Shown piece by piece: positions 33,030-44,789 of a stretch of DNA of 64,000 nt (the first letter of the stretch is position 1; every line of letters begins with the position of its first letter). Position numbers and translations under genes: made by a program. The notes under the pieces are model-generated. The model did no database searches and was not told where the DNA came from. It worked only from the letters and a program-made list of their open reading frames with translations. The DNA is from Chimonanthus salicifolius. Lineage: Eukaryota; Streptophyta; Magnoliopsida; Laurales; Calycanthaceae. The stretch lies in contig CM023532.1 of the NCBI GenBank assembly GCA_013350335.1, positions 91,267,383 through 91,331,382 of the forward strand. Direction: 5' to 3'.

Positions 33030-36000
33030 TGTAATGACCTGACCCAATATTTCGGAGTTTTGGGGTCTTGGTAGCAGTGGGGAAAGTGTGGGCACCGTGT
33101 TGGGTCCTGGTTTGCCCGATTTTGAGTTCGGACACTCGAAGGGCACTTTGGTAATTTTGAATCATTGAATATTTTATCATGTAAAAAGTATGAAAAAATC
33201 ACACGTTATCTTCCTCGATGTTTGACGTTTGATTTTTATTGAGTTTTAAATTATTTACTTATTTTTGGAAAATTTAAGATTTTATTTTTTTTTTAAAAAA
33301 AAAAAGAAAAAAAAAAGAGAGGAAAATAACCTAAAACCCTAAAGCCTTAAAATAACCCTAACCCCCTTTTCTTTCCCCATCCAGCACGGCACTATAGCGC
33401 AGCTACAGTGCCACGGTTCCTCTCTCCTGTCCCTCTCTATCCCTCTTCTCCCTTCCTCCTATTCTAACCCTAATCCTAAACTTCCCTCCCTTAGCCGCCG
33501 CTGCCACTCCTTTTTCTCTCTCTCTTGACCCCCCCTCTCATCTTCCTCTCTCGCATCTCTCTCCCCTCTCGATCTCGACTCCTTCTTCTTCCCTTTTCTT
33601 TATTCTCTTTCTTGACCCTAAGTGTTGCCGCCACTATCTCTTCAATCTCTCATCTTTCATCGCTGCTCCACCTCGACTCGCCCCTTCTCGCCGTTCGGAT
33701 TTTCTCATCGCCTCCGTCCAGCATTGATCTAGTTGGGCCCAGGTACCCCCTCGTCTTCCCTTTCTCCAGCAGTCCGGCCCATTCCCGGTTCGGCCCGGTC
33801 CAGTTTCCCAGTCTTGGGCCTGGCCCGACCTAGTTTCAGGCCCTGATTTCAGCTTTAGACCCAGTTTTCAGTTTCGGCCCAATTTCAGACCCGGCCCACT
33901 TCTAGGCCCGTTTGCAATCCAAGCTTAGTTTGACCCGTTTTGCCCAGTTACTTATCCTTGTGTTCTCGTTTCAACAGACTGAGCCCCTTCAACCCCCGGA
34001 CTCGTTTTCTCGCATTGGATTTCAAAGACACACACAGGTGAGGGAACTTATCACCGCTTTTAGCATGCATCTATGCATATTACTACTATATCAGATGTGC
34101 GTGTACGGAATGAGGCGAATGGGGCTCCCCGGTATTACAAGCCACTCGGCAAGGGAACTGTTGATACTATTATGTGGCGGGTCTCCATCCGGATGTATTC
34201 GTATCCGATGCCCACAGAGGCATATATGAATTGATTATTTAAGGTTATAATTGATTGATTGTGTGGTGACATGATTGAAGTTTATTTTGGTTGATAATAT
34301 GCTAAGATGTCAGCATGTGATTATGTAATATGTAGTGGTATATGTCTGATTATGGTGCGATGTATTCTGTTGATAATATACCATATGATCATGTGATAAT
34401 TAGTTTGGACTGCTAGACGTTATAACTTGCTTGGATGTTAACATGTCAACCAGTGATAAATAGTGATGCATATACTTGATTATTATGTGACGAACTATGT
34501 TAATAGCATGTGTAAGTGTAAAGTTAATTGTGCATACATATAGCTGACGTATGTGGGATGTCGGTGGGGGCATGGGTACTAGGCAACATCAGGATCTAGA
34601 GACTCCTACTAGCTTGTCAGGTAGTTAGGGCGGGGATGTTGTGTGGGACCGCGGAGTGGATGCGTGGTTGGGATTCGGACTCCCTTATGATTGGAAATGG
34701 GAAGTCGTAACCCCTTGCATAGATCAAATGGTCAGTCTGTCTTGTATTTCCCGGACATACCTATGAGAGAGGCGTGATCTGATTTAGAAAACAAGGTGCT
34801 TGGGAGTCCCAGGTAAGGACAAATTGGGAAGTAATTATGTTAACCCTAGATAGGCCATCAGGCTGAATGTTGGTTCACCCAAGGTAACCTTAGAAGCCCC
34901 TTGCAGTTTCGATAACCAAATGTGTGACGACTGAGGTGATCCCCGGATGATTGAGTAGGTTGAGGACATGCTCGCCCGCTCATTGGCCAGGGCATGGTGC
35001 GGTGAGGAACGGCTCCCGCTAGTATGCCTCGTGGTCCCTGGATGACCGAGTAGGCTGAGCGGGTGCTCGCCTAGGTCGAGGGACGGAGCGGTGAGGGACA
35101 GCTCCCGCTGGCATAGTTTGTGACCCCTACATGACCGAGTAGGCTGAGGGGGTACTCGTCTAGGTCGAGGGATGGAGCGGTGAGGGACAGCTCCCACTGG
35201 CATAGTTTGTGATCCCTATATGACCGACTATACTGAGGAGGTGCTCGCCTAGGTCGAGGGACGGAACGGTGAGGGATAGCTCCCGCTGGCATAGTTCGTG
35301 ATCCCTATATGACCGAGTAGGCTGAGGAGGTGCTCGCCTAGGTCGAGGGACGGAGCGGTGAGGGACAGCTCCCGCTGGCATAGTTTGTGATCCCTATATG
35401 ACAGAGTAGACTGAGGAGGTGCTCCCCTAGGTCGAGGGACGGAGCGGTGAGGGACAGCTCCCGCTGGCATACTTTGTGATCCCTATATGATCGAGTAGGC
35501 TGAGGGGGCGCTCGCCGAGGTCGAGGGACGGAGCGGTGAGGGACAGCTCCTGCTGGCATAGTTTGTGATCCCTATATGACCGAGTAGACTAAGGAGGTGC
35601 TCGCCTAGGTCGAGGGACGGAGCGGTGAGGGACAGCTCCCGCTAGCATAGTTTGTGACCCTTACATGACCGAGTAGGCTGAGGGGCTACTCGTCTAGGTC
35701 GAGGGATGGAACGGTGAGGGACAGCTCCCACTGGCATAGTTTGTGATCCCTATATGACCGACTATGCTGAGGAGGTGCTCGCCTAGGTCGAGGGACGGAG
35801 CGGTGAGGGACAGCTCCCGCTGGCATAGTTTGTGATCCCTATATGACCGAGTAGGCTGAGGAGGTGCTCGCCTAGGTCGAGGGACGGAACGGTGAGGGAC
35901 AGCTCCCGCTGGCATAGTTTGTGATCCCTATATGACCGAGTAGACTGAGGAGGTGCTCGCCTAGGTCGAGGGACGGAGCGGTGAGGGACAGCTCCCGCTG

Positions 36001-37957
36001 GCATACTTTGTGATCCCTATATGATCGAGTAGGCTGAGGGGGCGCTCGGTTAGGTCGAGGGACGGAGCGGTGAGGGACAGCTCCTGCTGGCATAGTTTGT
36101 GATCCCTATATGACCGAGTAGACTAAGGAGGTGCTCGCCTAGGTCGAGGGACGGAGCGGTGAGGGACAACTCCCGCTGGCATAGTTTGTGATCCCTATAT
36201 GATCGAGTAGGCTGAGGGGGTGCTCGCCTAGGTCGAGGGACGGAGCGGTGAGGGACAGCTCCCGCTGGCATAGTTTGTGATCCCTATATGATCGAGTAGG
36301 CTGAGGGGGTACGCGCCTAGGTCGAGGGACGGAGCGGTGAGGGACAACTCCCGCTGGCATAGGTTGTGATCCCTAGATGACCGAGTAGGCTGAGGAGGTG
36401 CTCGCCTAGGTCGAGGGATGATGCGGTGAGGGACAGCTCCCGCTGGCATAGTTTGTGATCCCTAGATGACCGAGTAGACTGAGGACGTGCTCGCTTAAGT
36501 CGAGGGACGATTCGGTGAGAGACAGCTCCCGCTGGTATGGGCTGTGATTCCCTAGATGACCGAGTAGGCTGAGGAGGTGCTCGCCTAGGTCGAGGGACGA
36601 TGCGGTGAGGGACAGCTCCCGCTAGCATAGTTTGTGATCCCTAGATGACTAAGTAGGCTGAGGAGGTAATTGCCTAGGTCGAGGGATGATGCGGTGAGGG
36701 ACAGCTCCCATTGGTATGGTTTACGATTCCCTAGATGACAGAGTAGGCTGAGGATGTACTCGCCCGCTCATTGGTCGAGGGATGGTGCGATGTGATGCAA
36801 TGAGATATTTGAGGCTAGGACACCTGTAGGGTGGGGACAGCCTACGATGTGATGAAATGTTCCAGGCTATGGCACCTGCAAGGTGGGTCCAGTATAAGGT
36901 ATGTTATCTAGGCTAGGACACCTGTATGGTGAGGACAGCCTGTGGTGCGATGTGGTAGTGTATTACCCGCAGTTATGGCATTAGGGTTCATGGTTGAGAT
37001 TTGTGTTGTGGGTGTTGACTCACCAGGAATTTACGGGCGCCTATCGAGTGAGTTCGGCCGGCTCACTCGATAGAAGACCTATAGAATTTTGTGAGAGGTG
37101 GATACACCAATCGTGTGGAGACCAGCATATGGAGTCCAAGGTTATAGGTTTGACTATCGAGAGTCTGGTGATTGGTTGATGAGACCATAGATGAGTCTGG
37201 TTGGCAGTTCGTTGAGGACTGGTGAGGTGGTTACTCCCGTGTGGTAATCAGTTTGGGACTCTAGTGAGTCCGTCTCTTGGGTTGGTCGTGGTATGTGTGC
37301 GGGTTGTCATGGGATGGTCATAGGTCTAGTTGAGGACTAGAGACCCCGATCTGACTGAGGATCAGTCTGCGTACCTGTGGATGGGTGGACTGCTACGGTT
37401 GGGCACATAAGGGAGTTGCATTGGGTTGGTTAGAGGATGTCCAAGAGGCCCAGCTGACGTGGGCCCATGTGCTAGGGGTAGGGCACACGTTTGCATGGTC
37501 ATGCATGTAGACATCCTAGACATTGATGTGTTCATATGATTATGTGCAGTGTATGCTTGATGACTTATGATGCATGTGCTACCCTCACTGGGCATGTAGA
37601 GCTCACCCCCTTGCCTCATAGGTACTTCATAGAGGGAGGGTTGGCGGGACCCTCAGTTGGACGTTGGGCGTAGAGTTGCAGTTTTGTAATTTGTAAGGGT
37701 CCCATCTTGTAAATGAGGACTTTCTGATGCATTTGAATTATGTGTACATTTCATTAAGTTGGATGAATGTAACAATGGGATGATGTTATAATTTGTAATC
37801 ATGATTGATACTTACGGTTTTTGGTTTACTGGTGGATTGTTAAGGTTAGTGTGGGTTGAGGGAGCGGTGTCTCCCATTTAAAATCCGAAATTGTATTGGA
37901 TTGTTTTTAGGAGTTTGGATCAGTTTTAACGTGCCCGTAACGGGATGGGTCGTTACA
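33030..37957 (+). mobile_element. LTR 1 of tandem Gypsy-type element (4.93 kb)
   Basis: It starts TGTAATGACCTGACCC and ends GGGTCGTTACA, 2 nt before a primer-binding site. It matches LTR 2 (44790-48952) along most of its length. Two large differences explain the length gap: an expanded 89-bp minisatellite here, and a stretch of about 190 bp present near 45530-45720 in LTR 2 but absent here at about 33768. A CT-rich promoter-like part lies at 33360-33760. The 73-residue reading frames repeated every 89 bp on the minus strand are translations of the minisatellite. Confidence 0.9.
34910..36790 (+). repeat. 89-bp minisatellite, about 20 units
   Basis: The unit contains CCTAGGTCGAGGGACGGAGC and GACAGCTCCCGCTGGCATAG, with a strict 89-bp step. 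As 89 is not divisible by 3, each unit shifts the frame and yields a ladder of overlapping false ORFs. Runs of units share private variants (for example the units near 35240, 35770 and 35860), which points to block duplication. A shorter, different repeat with AGGCTAGGACACCTGT follows at 36800-36950. Confidence 0.92.
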
Positions 37958-37959
37958 GT

Positions 37960-37971
37960 TGGTATCAGAGC
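37960..37971 (+). other. Primer-binding site after LTR 1
   Basis: TGGTATCAGAGC, complementary to initiator tRNA-Met, 2 nt after the LTR end. Confidence 0.95.
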
Positions 37972-39320
37972 ACGGTTCAACTCTCGAACTGTGCATGGGT
38001 CAGAGATGTGTGGGATGACGACCAGAGATTAAGTTCATCCCCTGTGTGATGAGGTAGATGAAACTTGTTTCCATGGTGGTGTTTGGACTTCCTTAAGATG
38101 TTGTGGTAAGTATGATGGGGTGGCCCTAGAGCTTGAGTTCTAGAGATGTATTTTTGCTTTGGGTTCTTGTCTGGTATTGAGCCTGGTCAGACTTTCATTA
38201 TGTGGATTGACTCATGGTGAGATTGAGCACTTGATAGAGTAGGGGAAATCGTATCGGGGATAGTAACCGGGAGACCATAGAAATTCCCCGACCCATGATA
38301 GAGACTTTGAAGAACCAAGTGTTGGTGAGTAGATTGTTTATCTCCATTGTCAATGTGTGTATGCTGAAGGCCCGAAATATCTTGCTAGCGGGAAGTCAGA
38401 GTATTTGACCAGAGTACAACTTCAGTGCAGTAATTTGAGTATGGCAGCAATACCCCGCATGGGTTGATACATCCTAATGATGCGAGTGATGTGATAGTAC
38501 CCCTTGGTTTTTGGTTTGAGACTTGACCTGATTCAGATACGTGACTCCCTCGATGACTTTGAGCTTCACCGTGGTTTGAGTTTGGGAGTATAGGTGGTGG
38601 AGGTACCTTGTTTGTCACGTCTCCGTTGGAGTGATTGACGGCTATTGTGCAAGGTTACATATAGCGTATTATAGCAAAAGCCAGATCTCTTAACCGTTGG
38701 AGGTGTTATATTTAGAGACAGTGGTTTACCGTCAGCCAGGGTGTTGAGGAACCCGATTACCCTGTGGTTTGTCAGTCAGTTTGAGTTGAGAGGGCACTGG
38801 AATGCCAGGCGTTGGGATGACACTGACAGGGGTGTTGGACATAGAGAATAGACTTGTGGGCTAAAGTCGGTGAGACCTATTTGCCTAGGTATTTCACCAG
38901 GGGACACACCGACCCTGTTAGCGTAGAAGAAGGATGACTCAATGAGATTTTGTGCCAGTGGTTGACGACTGAACAAAGTTAAAGAGTATGATGATGTTCT
39001 TCTATTGGAGGTTGACGACTTGTCGAGACAGCTGAGAGGATCCATGTTGCTCCTTGAGGATGTGTTTTCATTCGGGATCTTGTCGGGTGCGAGTTTTGAT
39101 CTCATAAATGTAGCTGCTTGGCAATGTGGTTTCGACAAGTAGTGCGACAGGTTTGTCAGGATGGGGCTGAGGTTGTGTCTGACAGTTTATTTTAATCACT
39201 TCAGGTGACCGTGCTTACAATTAGATTGGTCAAAGAGAACAGTTAACTCTTGGTACAATATCAGTGAGACAATTTTTTTCTTGAGTGCAGACAGACGACC
39301 ATTATAGCGATGGTTGTACT
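37972..39320 (+). pseudogene. Tandem element internal region, first part, decayed
   Basis: No intact Gag, protease or RT motif is readable in any frame. The text matches 48967-50069 almost base for base until about 39082. It continues after the solo LTR at 43482. It is probably a decayed Gypsy gag-pol, judging from the primer site, the integrase relic further on and the polypurine tract. Confidence 0.55.
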
Positions 39321-39404
39321 TGTAACGCCCGCCCCTTTTCACCGAAATCAGAGCCTATTTTATTTTTTTTGAAATAACAAGTGACAAAGGGCGCGGACGT
39401 CACG

Positions 39405-39498
39405 ACGCGAGCTAAGTCCGAGCTTCTAAAGCCCGGCCCTTAACTGGCCAACCCTACGTGTGCGTGGAACGAAGTCCATGAGAACGGTTCACACGTAG
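39405..39498 (-). promoter_or_regulatory. Two-hairpin structured module, solo LTR copy
   Basis: On plus, the outer arms CTACGTGTG (39454-39462) and CACACGTAG (39490-39498) pair perfectly. The inner arms CGTGGA (39463) and TCCATG (39475) pair with one wobble. The other hairpin, with GAGCTT/AAGCCC inside CTAAG/CTTAA, lies at about 39410-39447. Confidence 0.72.
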
Positions 39499-39970
39499 AC
39501 GTAAGCTCGAGAGATATTAAACTAAGTGCGGAATTAAAACTAGACTCTTTCCTAGAAATTTGTAGATAGCAGGGAAGATTACATCATTTAAATTACTGAA
39601 TTACTTCAAAATGATAATGTCCAAAATAAAATCCAAACCACAGTAAATAATCTAAATTATTACATTCCGACGAGCTACTCAATTACATATTCCAAAATAA
39701 ATTTAGATACACTAAGTAGCCCGCTTTCCCAAGCTCCTACGCTTGGCTCCCGTCTCGTCCTTCGTGTTTCGCCATCTCTTGAGTCATCAGCTAGGGCAGA
39801 AGTAGGGCATTAGACAACGCGCCCAGTAGGACTCCTAGTAGGGCTAACACATGGATTAGTGATAACAAGCACATAGGTATAATATAATGAAAACCATAAA
39901 ATGAATGCCATGCCATGGGCGTTTTGTGTCATGAGTCCCACCCATCATCCATACCATCATGATATCATAT

Positions 39971-40470
39971 CCCCCTTGACGGAAAAACCTCGTCAAGATA
40001 TAAACAATCACAAATCATCCCCCTTGACGGCAAAACCTCATCAAGACATAAACAATCAGGAATCATCCCCCTTGACGGCAAAACCTCGTCAAGACATAAA
40101 CAATCACGAATCATCCCCCTTGACGGCAAAACCTCGTCAAGATATAAACAATCACAAATCATCTCCCTTGACGGCAAAACCTCGTCAAGGTGTAAACAAT
40201 CACAAATCATCCCCCTTGAAGGCAAAACCTCGTCAAGATATAAACAATCACAAATCATCCCCCTTGACAGTAAAACCTCGTCAAGGTGTCCCCATGTTTG
40301 TTTCTCGGTCGCCCCGACGTAGCATGGACTCCGGTTATATCTCATAATATCCCTCTTGATGGATGAAACACATCAAGATATCCCCATACTTGCTTCTCGG
40401 TCGCCCCGACGGAGCATGGACTCCGGTTTCATTTCATAATATCCCTCTTGATGGATGAAACACATCAAGA
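39971..40470 (-). repeat. Hairpin minisatellite, minus sense, two orders of repeat
   Basis: Seven 48-bp units carry arms CTTGACG/CGTCAAG, with single mismatches in two or three. They are followed by two longer units with arms CTTGATG/CATCAAG, in which the C-G pair is replaced by T-A. Between the latter lie copies of GTCGCCCCGAC and of CGGAG/CTCCG hairpins. It is the reverse of the array at 10867-11432. Confidence 0.9.
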
Positions 40471-40636
40471 TATTCCCATGCTTGCTTCTCGGTTGCCCCG
40501 ACGGAGCATGGACTCCGATTTCATTTCATCCTTCCCATACCATACCCCTCCCATGTCATGCATGAGATGTAGATGCCATATGCCATGTAATATATATGAT
40601 CATAGTCATAAAACCCATCTTAAAACCATTACATGA

Positions 40637-40830
40637 TTACCAAAATAAATCAAAGGAAAACCATCACATAATACTTAATCCATGACCAAAATAAATCAAA
40701 GGTAAGACCATCACATAATACTTAATCCATGACCAAAATAAATCAAAGGAAAAACCATCACATAATACTTAATCCATGACCAAAATAAATCAAAGGAAAA
40801 ACCATCACATAATACTTAATCCATGGCTTG
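40637..40830 (-). repeat. 46-bp tandem repeat, about 4 units
   Basis: CCAAAATAAATCAAAGG and CATAATACTTAATCCATG alternate with a 46-47 bp step. Other copies of this LTR (10500-10640, 61700-61760) have only one unit, so the expansion is recent. Confidence 0.88.
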
Positions 40831-43481
40831 CAAAAAGGTAGGAATCCTACCGAATACCGACTAATACTCCTTAGCGTTTCCGTCCAATAATCCGATTGCC
40901 GATCGCGCACAGCTTGCGATGTCCGATACCTTATTATATATCAATAATTAGTCCGTGTTTTTAACCATTATTAAGTCCCTAATTCATGCCTTAGTGGGGT
41001 TCGGTCATACATCATGGCCGAACCTCACTATGCAGTTTTGTGGGTCCCATTTAATCTATCAAATATTTAAATCACATGAATCTAAAAATCAGCCACCCTA
41101 GGCTTTATTTAACCATACATAAGTTTATTACTTAGAGCCCCTAAGTCCATGATCATCTTCCATGGGTTCTTGAATTTGGCCATTAATTACGGTTTTGCCA
41201 CTACCTTTCCCATGGTTAGACATTCACTTAACCATATACATTTCTTTGTCCATAATTGATCCATAGACTTGGATCCCTTAATGACTCCTTACCCATGACA
41301 CAACATCATCAAAAATCAGCCACTACCCCCATTTCAAGGCCTATCATCACTCGTTCATAATCTACACTATACATTGGGAGAATGGAATTGCATTATAAAT
41401 ACAAGATTTTCATACCACATATTAGTCTTTGCAAGCTAGACCCTTCACACCCTCCTCATAGTGTCGTCATCTCACGAGTTTCATGTGGCAAGTTAACCCA
41501 TGCATTCTGGTCTCTTTCAAGTACATTGTTTATCTAACATCTCTCAAATGGGCACTTTGTTCATATGAGAACCTCTTATACCCCCTAACAAAGTGTTTAC
41601 ATCATCACCCATTATATGTCATAACACAAATATCTTCACTTGGGTCATGACAAATTGTCAAGCCATGAGTCATCACCAATATAAAAGCCATTTCTAAAAA
41701 CCATTGTACCATCCCCCAAGTATACCCATATATCACATTATCAAACACTCTCCACCCTTTTTATTCACATTTATCTCACTCATAAACATATGCAACATAT
41801 AACCCACATCAAACGTTCATGCATCTTATCATCATTTGATGCATGTACTTCATCATGTACATTTTTACATACTCTTTCCTCACTTAATTAGTATGATCAT
41901 AACTATTAGTCTTTCCTCATTTCACCACCTCATACACTCAACAATAAGAATTCAATACATGTATATTCACATGCACTCACAATACAAGTATGCTTGTGCA
42001 ATTTAATATCACATAATATCATCAATAATAACAAAATCCCATTCAACTTAATTTAAGCTTACTTAAGTGCAAGGTTCCCTCATTAAAACCTCTTTAACTT
42101 CACTAACATTTATTCATTAACATCTTAAAATCATAAATCCCCCTTCCATGGTTTTGATCTTAAAAACCCTATTAAATCACATACATCCATGCTTAAAACA
42201 AATTTTAATACCAATGTCCTTAATACATCTATTCATTTTTCTTAACCTAATTTACCCATTAGGGTTTGTCCATTCCTTACTTCATTTTTGGATGGATTTG
42301 AGATCCAAGGCCCATGATGTTTTGGCCACCATTAAATCCAAGAAATGGACCCCAAATCTTAAACCCTAAAAAAAATCTAATCTCTTGTCTAGAGATACAA
42401 TCCGACGGCTCCTCCGACTTTTCCTTCTCCTCTCGGATTCCTTAGCCTCCTTTCTTCTTCTTCTCCTTTGTTGATCGGCTAAGATGCTTGCTTGATCAAT
42501 GGTAAAACTCCAATGCTTGGGTCGGCTAAGATGGGGTGTGTTTGAGAGAGGGAAGGGAGGAGAAGATGGAGAGAATTACCCTAAGGTCTTGGTCTTAGAG
42601 TGGTGTCTTATGCTTACACCTTTTTCCTCTCTTTTCTTTTATTCTTCTTCCAAGTTTTTCTTCTTCTTTCTCTTGTTGGTGTGGGACGGTTTTGAGAGAG
42701 ATGAAGAGAGGGAGAGAGTGAAAGAGCTCGATGGAAAAGATGAGGAAAAGAGATAAGTTCATCTTATTAGGTTGCTTACATCATACTCCACCATTAGGTC
42801 TCCCACCAAGCAAGCATTAGATATTTTTTATGCTTTATGGTGGTGGTTGGGATAACCACCACCAAGCCAACATTGGTGTTAAAGATAAGATGGCTTTTGG
42901 TCTTCCATATTTGACCACCTTTTTTATTAGCTTAATTAATTAATTAAATTGGATCATTAGGTTAAGTTAATTAATTTCCACTTTATCTCCTTTAATTCCT
43001 TGACTCCTCTCCATTACTTCACCCATGGTTGACCAATTCAACCATGGTGGCCGGCCCCACCAATCCTTGGTCCACACGCCACCTCACTTGGTGAGGTGGA
43101 GGTGGGTCCCATTGGGCCATGTCACCTAGGTTTTAAATAAATTCCAACTTAGGTGATTTAATTAAATCCATTTCAACTACTTGGATCACCATTGGGCCCA
43201 TGGCCCAATGACACTCACCTCTGACCCATTTACCTTAGAGCTTACATCATCTTGATCCATTGGGTCCCAAATGGGTATTGTGCCCAATTTAACCATCCTT
43301 GGCCCAATTGACCATTTAAATGATTTTAAATTCAATCCATGGTCCATTGGGCCATACTTGGGCCTTTGTCCATATTTTGATCCATTCACCATTTATTCCA
43401 TCAAATTTCCAAATTTCCACCATTAAAATAAACAATATCCACATATATATTGATTTACAAATTCCGGGCCATTACAGTACT

Positions 43482-44775
43482 GGAGGTAGAGATAATGTCG
43501 TGGGCATGCAACTTATTGTGATGTTTCCAGGGATGATAATGGTTATGTGCTAATATAGGATGGTTAATTGGTTGCTTCTGATTCGAGACGACTTGATATT
43601 GATGAGTATAACTTTCCACTAATAGCTCGGGATGGGTGTTGATGGCGTTGTGCTCGGGTTGGAGATGTCCATTGTTGAGAGAGATTCTAAGTATCCCCCA
43701 TCATTGTGGTTTTGAGCACTTGGTTGTTCAGGAAGAATTGAGCATGAAGCGGACGTGATGGATGAAGTTCATGGAGTGATTGTTGATCAGGTACGGAGAT
43801 TATAGCAGCCAGTCTATGCAACGAGGTGGTTCAGCCAGTGTTGAGTGACAGAACCCTAGAGAATCAGTGTTCAAGTACATAGACAATCGGACTATGAGGT
43901 TTTGTGATGTGTGATGGTGGACCAGACATCTAGGCAGTGAAGCCGAATGGTGACTTAACTCTGTAGAGCAGATTAGTGGTTGCTCAGCATGGATGGTACC
44001 GTGTGCAGACACTTCGACTCCTTCTTCATTATGGATTAGTGATATGGGTGGTAGTGGATAGATTGGCAGAACTCACCTACCTCTTAAAGGTGAGGATGAT
44101 CGATTTCTTTGAGCTTTTTGGACTGGTTTGGGTTGAGCAAAGAGCTAGTCTGTGTGAGATACCCGAGTCAACAGTGTCAGATCAAGATTTAAGTCATGCC
44201 CATCAGATCAGACAGTGTTGCAGAGAGAGTTGTATGCCTAGTCGTGTTTTGGTTCCACAGACTATCTGTGGATAGACAGCCGGTCAGGACAGACCATGCA
44301 GGTTCCAAAGGACATGTATTATGTTTTGACGTCCTTGATTATGAAGAGAGTTGAGAGGACTATTGGTTCCTGATAGAGTTTGAGTACAACAGCAGTGACA
44401 GACTGGCGTTTTGATGGTTTTGAGCGAGGCACTATGTGACTGACTATATAGATTGCCCTAGTGTTGGACGGAGACCTAGATGTAATTCTGTGGGAACCAA
44501 GTATGATCAGAAGGACTATTGAGCAGATGAGATTGGTCAGGTAGAGATAATTGGTTTTGAGAATGGTACAGACTGTTGTTTAGGTTGCTCAACCGTTCAT
44601 GCTGCTTCGTGGTGGGGTTGTTTCATTGGATTGGGTATGCTGGCATCATCTTGTGACGAAAAGATTGGCTTGAGAGTGAGTTTCAGCTATATAAAGATAG
44701 TTCTTACATGGGTTTTACTTGCAAGGTATGTGACTAGTTTTGAGTTCAGTTTGAATTTCGAGGACGAAATTCTTT
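43482..44775 (+). pseudogene. Tandem element internal region, second part, with integrase relic
   Basis: The best coding trace is 43976-44275: [20 protein letters not shown] followed by IPESTVSDQDLSHAHQIRQC, a decayed Ty3/Gypsy integrase core with the second catalytic Asp region (VSD) still visible. Just before the LTR, NFEDEI echoes the usual last residues of Gypsy pol. Stops and frame changes are frequent. It was probably an autonomous Gypsy element once and is now much more decayed than elements A and B. Confidence 0.7.
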
Positions 44776-44789
44776 AAAGGGGGTAGTGT
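44776..44789 (+). other. Polypurine tract of the tandem element
   Basis: AAAGGGGGTAGTGT directly precedes the TGTAATGATCTG start of LTR 2. This fixes the LTR boundary and the plus orientation. Confidence 0.85.

Larger units (their letters stand above)
39321..43476 (-). mobile_element. Solo LTR (4.16 kb), minus sense
   Basis: On plus it begins TGTAACGCCCGCCCC and ends GGGCCATTACA, and is flanked by the perfect 5-bp duplication GTACT (39316-39320 and 43477-43481). There is no internal region. It holds the two-hairpin module (39405-39498), the hairpin minisatellite (39971-40470), a 46-bp repeat (40637-40830), one palindrome (40997-41024), a CT-rich part (42370-42760) and the CCACCTCAC hairpin (43079-43099). 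Reading frames such as 39901-40347 are repeat translations. Confidence 0.93.

Noticed and set aside
33912..34229. 105-residue frame conserved in both LTRs of the tandem element (also 45887-46204)
   Set aside because: Conservation is explained by LTR identity. The frame shows no known domain, and the differences between copies are not biased to synonymous sites in any way I could establish by eye. I leave it as LTR sequence.
34835..36628. Ladder of 73-residue proteins on the minus strand, also at 46809-47765
   Set aside because: Each is the 89-bp repeat read in successive frames. There is no conserved start context and no recognisable family.
43976..44275. Functional integrase
   Set aside because: Only a decayed core is readable; the zinc site and the flanking pol are broken by stops and frame changes.
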